DNA of 27,848 nucleotides from CAYSLC01 sp964431545 (lineage in GTDB: Bacteria; Desulfobacterota; Desulfobacteria; Desulfobacterales; JAABSP01). The DNA lies in assembly GCA_964431545.1 (NCBI GenBank), contig CAYSLC010000047.1, positions 1 through 27,848 of the forward strand, in the 5' to 3' direction. Both the position numbers and the translations under genes were made by a program. The notes under the pieces are model-generated. The model was not told the DNA's origin. It ran no database searches and was given only the letters and a program-made list of their open reading frames with translations. Of the stretch, positions 6,411-13,724 are shown piece by piece. Numbering within the stretch: the first letter of the stretch is position 1; each line of letters starts with the position of its first letter.

Positions 6411-8144
6411 ATGATTTCAGGCAGAACCCTGGTCAACCGTTTCTTCGCTTCCGAGACCATCGGCTTTCTCTTCGGGGTGCCCGTGGCGACGGCCTACGCC
6501 CTGCTGCTGGTCCGGTTCGACCCGGTGGTGGTGTCGGGGATCCTCCGGGCCGTGCTGACCGCCACCGTGGTGATCGTGGTGGGGGCCGCCCTGCCCACCA
6601 ACCTGATCCTCTGCAAGGGGCTGGCGGATCGGATCGACCGGTACCGGGAGGGATCCCTGCCCGACCGGGAGGCGGTGCGCCTCTTCTATCGGCTGGTCCG
6701 GCTCCCCTTCCTCCACGGCCTCTGGATCTTCGGCCGGATCTCGGCCGGGGCCCTGGCGGTGACCCTCCACGCGGTGATCTCCTTCGACATCGAAAGCTCC
6801 CAGGCGGTATCCATCTTCTGCCTGGCCCTCTACGGCGCCTATATATCGGGGCTCATCGCCTACGTCTTCGTGGCGGGCCTGGTCCGGGGCGCCGGGGAGG
6901 CGATCGTGGCCGCCGGCCTCATCGATCCCTCGGTGCTCCGGAAGAAGCGGTTCTTCGGACTGAGCTTCTCCAAAAAGGCGATCATCTTTCTGATCATCCC
7001 GGCCCTCTACGCCAACCTCTCCGTCTACCTCTACTTCAACGGGATCCCCTCCGAGGGGATGGCGCCCGCCACACTCAAACAGGGCCTGGCCGGGGTGCTG
7101 ACGGTCAACCTGGTGACCATGTTCGCCGCCATTGTCCTGATCATCCATTCCACCCAGCGGAAGATCCGGGTGCTGGAGTCGTCCCTGGGGGTCTTCGTCT
7201 CCGACTCCGGCGACCTGACCCGGACCATCCCCACCAGCCTCACCGACGAGTTCGAGCACATCAGCCATCTGATCAATCAGGCCATGGGGAATTTCCGCCT
7301 GCTGCTGGAGAAGATCCAGACCACCAGCGGCACCCTGTTCGACTCCACCGTGGGGCTTTCCACCTATGCCCAGCAGATCCACGCCACCTCCAACGACCAG
7401 GCGGCCTCGGTCAAGGAGATGGTCACGGCCATGGAGGACTCGGACCGGCTCTCCAAACAGATCAGCGGCCACATCCGGGAGGTGGCGGAGATCTCCGGCC
7501 AGACCCGCTCCGACGCCGAGCGGGGCGGAGCGATCATCCGGGACAACCGGGCCAAGATGGCGGAGATCAAGCGGACCAACGCGGCCACCATCGACGGCAT
7601 CAAGACGCTCAACGATCAGATCAAGAACATCTGGGAGATCGTCACCATCATCAACACCATCGCCAACCAGACCAAGATCATCGCCTTCAACGCCGAGCTG
7701 GAGGCCTCCTCGGCCGGAGCGGAGGGGAAGAACTTCGAGATCGTGGCCGGCGAGGTCCGGCGCCTGGCCGACAACACCGTGGAGTCGACCGAGGAGATCA
7801 AAGGGATCATCCACCAGATCCAGGGGGCGTCGGACCACCTGATCCTCTCCTCGGAGCAGGAGACCAACCGGATCCAGGAAGGATGGAAACTCTCCCAGGG
7901 GCTCGACGCCCTCTTCCAGGGGATCCTCGCCTCTTCCGAGGAGTCCGCCTCCTCGGCGGCCCGGATCTCCTCCACCATCGACCGGCAGGTCTCCGCCTTC
8001 GAAGGGATCCTCGGTACCCTGAAGCACGTCTCCGGCCGGATCGAGAGTTTCGTGGAGTCCACCAGCGCCACCAATCTGGCGGCGGAATCGTTGAACGAGC
8101 TGGCGGAAGATTTGAATGCCATTGTGGAACGATATGTGGTATAG
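6411..8144 (+). CDS. Six-transmembrane chemoreceptor without extracytoplasmic sensor domain
   Basis: 577 residues. About the first 250 hold six predicted membrane helices (roughly 17-36, 39-62, 100-122, 128-150, 190-212, 224-248) with short loops, so there is no periplasmic binding domain. A HAMP-like segment (about 250-300) and an MCP signalling domain follow. The hairpin tip (about 417-436, ANQTKIIAFNAELEASSAGA) matches the other three receptors here. The 6TM-HAMP layout resembles the N-terminus of some membrane adenylate cyclases (Rv3645 type), suggesting membrane-state, lipid or small hydrophobic signals; this is inference. The ATG at 6411 has only a weak ribosome site (GGGAA). It is first in the operon; the next gene starts 27 nt after its stop. 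Confidence 0.9.
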   Translation: MISGRTLVNRFFASETIGFLFGVPVATAYALLLVRFDPVVVSGILRAVLTATVVIVVGAALPTNLILCKGLADRIDRYREGSLPDREAVRLFYRLVRLPFLHGLWIFGRISAGALAVTLHAVISFDIESSQAVSIFCLALYGAYISGLIAYVFVAGLVRGAGEAIVAAGLIDPSVLRKKRFFGLSFSKKAIIFLIIPALYANLSVYLYFNGIPSEGMAPATLKQGLAGVLTVNLVTMFAAIVLIIHSTQRKIRVLESSLGVFVSDSGDLTRTIPTSLTDEFEHISHLINQAMGNFRLLLEKIQTTSGTLFDSTVGLSTYAQQIHATSNDQAASVKEMVTAMEDSDRLSKQISGHIREVAEISGQTRSDAERGGAIIRDNRAKMAEIKRTNAATIDGIKTLNDQIKNIWEIVTIINTIANQTKIIAFNAELEASSAGAEGKNFEIVAGEVRRLADNTVESTEEIKGIIHQIQGASDHLILSSEQETNRIQEGWKLSQGLDALFQGILASSEESASSAARISSTIDRQVSAFEGILGTLKHVSGRIESFVESTSATNLAAESLNELAEDLNAIVERYVV

Positions 8145-8171
8145 CGCCCCATCAAGAAAAGGAGTCTGAAG

Positions 8172-10196
8172 ATGAGGCAACGGAATGGATTTCGGCTCGG
8201 CAGCCTCGCCAGCAAGGTCCAGATGGTCTTTGCCGGGCTGTTCCTGGTGCTCTTGATGGCCGTGGGAGCGATCCTCTACCTCAGCCTGGAGGGGGCGCTG
8301 CTCACCAGAAACGAATCGGAATTGACCAACACCACCGAGATGATCCAGCGGATGGTCACCCTCTACGTGGACAAGGCCACCCAGAACTACCTGCGGGCCA
8401 TCGCCGAGAAGAACCGGGAGCTGGCCGCTTACTATTACGGGCTCTCCCGCAAGGGGATCATCGGGGAGGCGGAGGCCTACGCGCGGTTCGAGGAACTCCT
8501 GCTCGATCCCGAGTACGGAAGGATCGGAACCACCGGCTACATCGCCGGGATCAACAGCCAGGGGGTGACGGTGCTCCATCCCCGTTCCCCCGGCGTGGAT
8601 GCGTCCAAGTTCCCGTTCATCCAGGAGGCGATCCGGACCAAAAACGGCTATATCAGCTATGAATGGCGGAACGTCGGAGAGGAGACGCCGAGGGAAAAAT
8701 CGGCCTACCTCTCCTATTTCGAGCCATGGGATCTGATCCTGTTCGTCTCCTCCTACCGGTCGGAGTTCACCTCCCTCATCGATATCGACGACCTGTCGAA
8801 GGTGATCACCTCCATCAACATCGGCATGAAGGGCTACCCCTTCATCATGGATCTCCAGGGTAGGCTGGTGATCCATCCCAAAAGGCGCGGGGACCTGGTC
8901 CTCGACGAGACGGACGCCGCCGGCCGCCGGTGGGCCCGGGAGATGATCGAACGGAAAAACGGCAAGATCCGGATCTCGGCCGCCAAGGGGGCCAAACAGG
9001 GGATCACCGATCGGATCGCCTACTTCACGAGCCTGCCGGACATGGGCTGGATCGTGGTCTCCGTGGCGCCCCTCAAGGAGGTCTACGCCCTGCTGGGCAC
9101 CGTGCGGAACATCCTTCTGGGGGCCATTCTGGTTGCCGTGGTCCTGAGTTACTTCGTGGTCTCCGGGATCTTCGGGAGGATGCTCCGGCCCGTCTCCCGG
9201 ATCCGGTCGGTGGCCGAGGCCGTCTCCAAGGGGAACTTCTCCCGGCGGATCGAGGTCTCCTCCGCGGACGAGATCGGCCAGATTTCGATCCAGTTCAACG
9301 CCATGATGAACAACTTCGAGGAGATCCTCAAGCGGGTCCGCACCTCATCGGAGGTGCTCACCGAATCGGTCCACAACCTCTCGGCCTCGGCCCAGGAGAT
9401 CTCCACCACCTCCAACCAGCAGGCCGCCTCGGTCAAGGAGATCGTCAGCACCATGGAGGACTCGGAGCGGCTCTCCCACGACATCGCCGGCCGGATCAAC
9501 GAGGTGGCCAGCATCGCCAACGGCACCAAGGATACGGTGGCCCAGGGGTTCGACCTGATCCAGAACAGCCTGGGGAAGATGGACGAGATCAAGGAGGCCA
9601 ACGCCCAGCGGATCACCGGTGTCAAGTCCCTGGGCGACCGGATCGAGACCATCTGGGACATCGTCAACATCATCAACGCCATCGCCGACCAGACCAAGAT
9701 CATCGCCTTCAACGCCGAACTGGAGGCGGCGGCCGCCGGCGATGCCGGGAAGAACTTCAAGATCGTGGCCTCGGAGATCCGGCGGCTGGCCGACTCCACC
9801 GTGGCCTCCACCGGGGAGATCAAGGCGAAGATCAATGAGATCCAGCACTCCTCGGACCACCTGATCATCGCCTCGGAGGAGGTGACCGAGAAGATCGCCG
9901 AGGGGTGGGATCTCTCCAGCCGGCTGCGGAAGGTGTTCGAGGAGATCCTGAGTTCGTCGGAGATCTCGGCCAATTCCGCCGGCCACATCGCCCTTTCCAT
10001 CAACCAGCAGGCCAACGCCTTCGAGCAGATCCTCCAGACCCTCAAGCAGATCTCCGAGGGGATCGACAACTTCGTTCTGTCCACCCAGTCGACCACCGAG
10101 GCGTCCCAGCGGCTGGAGGAGACGGCGGGGGCCTTGAACGGGCTGCTCCAGCGGTACGTCGTCCAAGAGGAAGGGAGGACCGGGTCCCATGGATAA
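8172..10196 (+). CDS. Methyl-accepting chemotaxis-type receptor with double Cache sensor
   Basis: 674 residues. The ATG at 8172 has AAAAGGAG 7 nt upstream. TM1 lies at about 15-38. The extracytoplasmic region (about 40-310) shows two Cache-type units, recognisable by GTTGYIAGINSQGVTVLHP and, further on, GYPFIMDLQGRLVIHP, as in dCache domains binding small organic ligands. TM2 is at about 312-336, HAMP at about 337-390, then the MCP domain with tip ADQTKIIAFNAELEAAAAGD (about 503-522). The C-terminus has no NWETF-like CheR tether. Its stop overlaps the start of the cheW gene by 8 nt, linking it to the signalling core of the operon. Confidence 0.93.
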   Translation: MRQRNGFRLGSLASKVQMVFAGLFLVLLMAVGAILYLSLEGALLTRNESELTNTTEMIQRMVTLYVDKATQNYLRAIAEKNRELAAYYYGLSRKGIIGEAEAYARFEELLLDPEYGRIGTTGYIAGINSQGVTVLHPRSPGVDASKFPFIQEAIRTKNGYISYEWRNVGEETPREKSAYLSYFEPWDLILFVSSYRSEFTSLIDIDDLSKVITSINIGMKGYPFIMDLQGRLVIHPKRRGDLVLDETDAAGRRWAREMIERKNGKIRISAAKGAKQGITDRIAYFTSLPDMGWIVVSVAPLKEVYALLGTVRNILLGAILVAVVLSYFVVSGIFGRMLRPVSRIRSVAEAVSKGNFSRRIEVSSADEIGQISIQFNAMMNNFEEILKRVRTSSEVLTESVHNLSASAQEISTTSNQQAASVKEIVSTMEDSERLSHDIAGRINEVASIANGTKDTVAQGFDLIQNSLGKMDEIKEANAQRITGVKSLGDRIETIWDIVNIINAIADQTKIIAFNAELEAAAAGDAGKNFKIVASEIRRLADSTVASTGEIKAKINEIQHSSDHLIIASEEVTEKIAEGWDLSSRLRKVFEEILSSSEISANSAGHIALSINQQANAFEQILQTLKQISEGIDNFVLSTQSTTEASQRLEETAGALNGLLQRYVVQEEGRTGSHG

Positions 10197-10689
10197 TCGA
10201 GAGCTGATGGAGAGGATCGACGCCGGACCGGCGGCGTCCGAGGCGGCGGAGGCGGCCGGAGAGCGGGTCAAGTTTCTCATCGTCCGGATCGAGGAGAAAC
10301 ACTACGCCTTTGCCGCGGAGCAGATCAAGGAGATCGTCATGGACACCCCCCTGTACTTCATCCCCTTTGTTCCGCCCTACGTCCGCGGGGTGATCAACCG
10401 GCACGGGGAGCCGTACACGGTCTTCGATCTCAATGTCCTGTTCGAAAAGGAGAGCCTTGTGGCGAACACCTTCCTCATCTCCAACTTCGACGACGATCAG
10501 ATCGCCTTTCTCGTCTCGGACATCATCGAGATTTTGAAGGTGAGCCCGGAAGAGGTCCACCCCATCACCTCGGCCGAGGACCAGGAGGCGTATTTCTCCG
10601 GCGCCGTCAGCTCCAGGGGCGAGGACACCCTGGTGCTCAACATGGCCAACCTGCTGGCCCAACTGGAAAAGGACCTTGAAACCCTCTGA
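10189..10689 (+). CDS. cheW: CheW-type coupling protein
   Basis: 166 residues. An acidic, Ala-rich N-terminal extension (1-25) is followed by one CheW domain (about 27-160): KFLIVRIEEKHYAFAAEQIKEIV, then the RGVINRHGEPYTVFDLNVLF core. CheW bridges receptors to CheA at the hairpin tips. The ATG at 10189 overlaps the receptor's last codons, and GAAGGGAGG lies about 10 nt upstream. As the most regular CheW here, it is the likely main coupler for the atypical tips. Confidence 0.93.
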   Translation: MDNRELMERIDAGPAASEAAEAAGERVKFLIVRIEEKHYAFAAEQIKEIVMDTPLYFIPFVPPYVRGVINRHGEPYTVFDLNVLFEKESLVANTFLISNFDDDQIAFLVSDIIEILKVSPEEVHPITSAEDQEAYFSGAVSSRGEDTLVLNMANLLAQLEKDLETL

Positions 10690-11227
10690 GACCCACGACT
10701 TTCTGGTGATCCGGTACCGGACGGCCGGTTTCTTCGTCAACCGGGACCAGTTCTTCGCCAGCATCTTCCCGGACCGGGTCCGCCCCCTGGACCACCCCAC
10801 CCGGTACCTGGGCTCGGCGGTGGAGTTCGACGGCCGGCTGCTGCCCCTGTTCGATCTGGACGCCCTTCTCCGGGACCTCTTCGGGTTCGAAGATCCCGAA
10901 CGGCTCCATGTGGCCCTCATCGTCGACCCGGCCCCCTTCTCCGCCGAGCGCCGGGAGGGGCTGCGGGCCGCGGCGGAGCGGGAGAGCCCGCCGCTGTCGA
11001 CCGACCACCTGGCGTTTCTGGCCCACGGCCGGGCCGAAATGAAGCGGATCCCCCTGTCCGGAATCCGGCCCCTGCCGCCGTGCATCCGTTCCCGGCTCCG
11101 GCGGGCCGGGATTCTGGGGTGCCGGTTTCTCCCCGACGAGGGGATCTGGTTCTTCCTGGACATCGAACGGATCATCTCCCCCCTGGCCTTCCAAGATGCG
11201 AGCGCCCATGAAAATTCTGATCATTGA
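10676..11227 (+). CDS. Divergent second CheW-like protein
   Basis: 183 residues if it starts at TTG 10676, which follows AAAAGGA closely and overlaps the cheW stop by 14 nt. No ATG or GTG lies near the start, so TTG is the best choice. A CheW-like core is visible (FLVIRYRTAGFFVNRDQ near the N-terminus and GSAVEFDGRLLPLFDLDALL at about 42-61), but the rest is diverged, with a Pro/Arg-rich middle. It could act as a second adaptor, an array-capping or receptor-specific coupler, or as a kinase modulator. The CheW-like assignment is from pattern, not a strong match. It overlaps the cheB start. Confidence 0.75.
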   Translation: MKPSETHDFLVIRYRTAGFFVNRDQFFASIFPDRVRPLDHPTRYLGSAVEFDGRLLPLFDLDALLRDLFGFEDPERLHVALIVDPAPFSAERREGLRAAAERESPPLSTDHLAFLAHGRAEMKRIPLSGIRPLPPCIRSRLRRAGILGCRFLPDEGIWFFLDIERIISPLAFQDASAHENSDH

Positions 11228-12215
11228 CGACTCCGCCCTGGTCCGGAGCATCCTCAAGAAACTCTTCGAGCGGGTGCCGGAACTCGTGGTGGCCGGGGAG
11301 GCTGCCAACGGACAGCGGGCCGTGGAACTCAACCGGGAACTCGCCCCGGACCTGATTCTCATGGACGTCAACATGCCGGTGATGGACGGTCTGGAGGCGA
11401 CCCGGCGGATCATGGGGGACCGGCCGGTGCCGATCATGATCTTCTCCAACCGGCTCGACGCGGAGACGGGGTACGAGGCGATCAACGCCGGGGCCATGGA
11501 GGTGATGGCCAAGCCGGACATCTCCCAGTTCAACGAGCCGGCTTTCTACGAGGCGTTTCTCGACAAGATCCGGACCCTGGCCGGGGCCAAGGTCCTGCCC
11601 AGGCCGGGGACGTTCTCCCGGCGCAACCACCGGAGCCCGGAGCAGCGCTCCTTTCAGGTGGTGGTCATGGGGGCGTCCACGGGCGGCCCCCTGGCGGTCA
11701 AGGAGATCCTCCAGCGCCTGCCGGGCAACTTCCCGGTGGGCATCGTCCTGGTCCAGCACATGGAGCCGGGCTTCGACCAGGGGTTCGCCCGGTGGCTGGA
11801 CGACATCACCGCCCTCAACGTCCGGCTGGCGGGGAACAGGGAGAGCCTTTCGCCCGGCCACGTCCATGTGGCGCCGGTGGACCGGCACCTGAAGCTTTCC
11901 GGCACCCGGCTGCTGCTGGACGACGGGGACCGGGTGCTCAACCAGAAGCCGAGCGTGGATGTCCTCTTCCGATCCGCGGCGGATGCCTTCGGGGAGGGGA
12001 CCCTGGCCGTGCTGCTGACCGGCATGGGCCGGGACGGCGCGGAGGGGTGCCGGTCGGTGGTGGGCCGGGGGGGCGTCACCCTGGTCCAGGACGAGGGGAG
12101 TTCGGCGATCTTCGGGATGCCCCGGTCGGCCATCGAGCTGGGGGCCGCCTCCCAGGTCCTGCCCCTGTCGGAGATCCCCGGCCGGATCGTGGAACTGCTG
12201 CGGAGGCCCCGGTGA
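11208..12215 (+). CDS. cheB: CheB receptor methylesterase / glutamine deamidase
   Basis: 335 residues from ATG 11208 (MKILIIDDSA); an in-frame ATG at 11196 is possible and neither start has a clear ribosome site. The receiver domain (about 1-120) has the acidic pair DD, phospho-Asp in LILMDVNMP and Lys in VMAKPD. The catalytic domain (about 148-335) has Ser in GASTGG, His in LVQHM and Asp in GMGRDGAEG, the full CheB triad. It removes methyl groups from receptor glutamates after CheA phosphorylates its receiver, giving adaptation. It overlaps the preceding gene by 20 nt, and its TGA overlaps the cheR GTG start. Confidence 0.95.
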   Translation: MKILIIDDSALVRSILKKLFERVPELVVAGEAANGQRAVELNRELAPDLILMDVNMPVMDGLEATRRIMGDRPVPIMIFSNRLDAETGYEAINAGAMEVMAKPDISQFNEPAFYEAFLDKIRTLAGAKVLPRPGTFSRRNHRSPEQRSFQVVVMGASTGGPLAVKEILQRLPGNFPVGIVLVQHMEPGFDQGFARWLDDITALNVRLAGNRESLSPGHVHVAPVDRHLKLSGTRLLLDDGDRVLNQKPSVDVLFRSAADAFGEGTLAVLLTGMGRDGAEGCRSVVGRGGVTLVQDEGSSAIFGMPRSAIELGAASQVLPLSEIPGRIVELLRRPR

Positions 12216-13702
12216 GTGGGACCCCGGTCCATCCCCGGCCCGTAGGGAAGCCGGAGCCGGACGCCGCGGCCGGGGGCCTGGTCTCCGAAACCGGGTTCCG
12301 CCGGATGATCGAGACGATCAAGCGGGAGACGGGGATCGATCTGCCGGGCTCCAACCACCGGTCGGTGCGGGACTTCCTGGCCCGGCGCTGCCGGACCCTG
12401 GGCCTCGACGTGTGCCCCTACCTCGACTATGCAAAGGCCAATCCGGCGGAGTACGACCGCCTCATCGACGCGGTGACCATCAAGGAGACCTATTTTTTCC
12501 GGGAGGAGAAGCAGTTCCGGGCCATGGAGAGGGTCGTCCTGCCCCGGCTCATGGCGTCGGAGGTCCGGCGGTTGTCCCTGTGGAGCGCCTCCTGCGCCAC
12601 GGGCGAGGAGGCGGTCTCCCTGGCGGCCCTGGCCGAGAGCGCATGGGCGGTCTCGCCGGAGTACGACTACACGGTGGCCGCCAGCGACATCAACGCCCGC
12701 GCCCTGGACGCCCTGCGGCGGGGAATTTACACCACCAACGCCTTCCGCCGGGACGGGCGGCGGTACCATGTCCTGCTCTCGCCGTACCTGGAGCGGTCCG
12801 GGGACCGGTTCATCCTCAAGGAGACCCTGCGGCGGCGGGTGTCGGTCCGGCGGCTCAACATCCTCCGGGACGACCTGGGGGCCTTCCGGGAGTCGTTTCA
12901 CATCGTCTTGTTCCGCAACACCCTGATCTACATGCCCATGGAGGTCCGGCAGGCCATCATGGACCGGGTGGCCGCCACCCTGAAGCCCGGCGGCCATCTG
13001 TTCCTGGCGGCGGCGGAGATGCCGCTGATCTCCCATCCGGAGTTCTCCCTGGCCGAGTACGAGGGGGTCTATGTCTTCCGGAAGAAATCTCCGGGGGAGC
13101 GGGGGCCGAGGGCGGTGCCCGATCCGGAGAGCCTGGGATCGATGCGCCGGCGGCGACCCGAGCCGGGGCCCGACGCGCCGGGGCCGGCCCCTGCGGAGAA
13201 GCACCGGATCGAGGTCCGGGAGATCCTCGACTTCGCGGCCCGGGCCCTGGACAACCCGCTCTTTACGGTGGAGGGGAACATCAACTTCTCCCTGGCGCTC
13301 CAGTTCGTCCAGGTGGTGGGGCTCATCAACGCCGACCGGCGATACGAGGCCCGGGACCTGCTGGCGCTCATCGATCCGGTGGTGCCCGCCAACGAGATCT
13401 CGCTGTACCTCTCCGGCTACCTGGAGATGGCCGCCGGCAACGACGGCCGGGCGCGCCACCTGTTCACCCGGACCCTTTCGATGGACCGCCGGTTCTGGCC
13501 GGCCCGGTTCCACCTGGCCATGCTCCAGCGGAACGTCTCGCCCCGCAAGGCCCTGGAGACGTTTACGGCGTGCGAGAGGGACATCGCCGCCTACATCCGG
13601 GAGGACGGGGGCGCCTTCCGGCTGCTGCTGGAGGGGTTCAACGCACGGTACTTTCTGGAGATCTGCCGCAAGTGGATCGCCAAACTGACCCCCGAGGATT
13701 GA
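12212..13702 (+). CDS. cheR: CheR receptor methyltransferase with C-terminal TPR-like extension
   Basis: 496 residues. The start is GTG 12212, overlapping the cheB stop (GTGA), with GGAGG 5 nt upstream inside cheB; the open frame extends further left but only inside cheB. After a Pro-rich leader (1-30), the CheR N-domain and SAM-dependent methyltransferase domain follow (to about 295), with WSASCATGEEA as the SAM loop and FRNTLIYM as the RN..IY motif. A charged Pro/Arg linker leads to a helical TPR-like tail (about 330-496). CheR-TPR fusions occur in non-flagellar systems such as Myxococcus FrzF, where the TPRs steer methylation. The receptors here lack a pentapeptide tether, so the TPR tail may provide docking. 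Confidence 0.93.
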   Translation: MSGTPVHPRPVGKPEPDAAAGGLVSETGFRRMIETIKRETGIDLPGSNHRSVRDFLARRCRTLGLDVCPYLDYAKANPAEYDRLIDAVTIKETYFFREEKQFRAMERVVLPRLMASEVRRLSLWSASCATGEEAVSLAALAESAWAVSPEYDYTVAASDINARALDALRRGIYTTNAFRRDGRRYHVLLSPYLERSGDRFILKETLRRRVSVRRLNILRDDLGAFRESFHIVLFRNTLIYMPMEVRQAIMDRVAATLKPGGHLFLAAAEMPLISHPEFSLAEYEGVYVFRKKSPGERGPRAVPDPESLGSMRRRRPEPGPDAPGPAPAEKHRIEVREILDFAARALDNPLFTVEGNINFSLALQFVQVVGLINADRRYEARDLLALIDPVVPANEISLYLSGYLEMAAGNDGRARHLFTRTLSMDRRFWPARFHLAMLQRNVSPRKALETFTACERDIAAYIREDGGAFRLLLEGFNARYFLEICRKWIAKLTPED

Positions 13703-13724
13703 TCCCTCGACGAGGAGTGTGCCC

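Noticed and set aside
6417..8876. Long minus-strand open frame over the two receptor genes
   Set aside because: Antisense artefact; crosses the boundary of two real genes with good ribosome sites.
11792..12211. Upstream extension of CheR in an open frame inside cheB
   Set aside because: Translation is low complexity and overlaps the catalytic part of cheB; GTG 12212 with GGAGG fits the operon.
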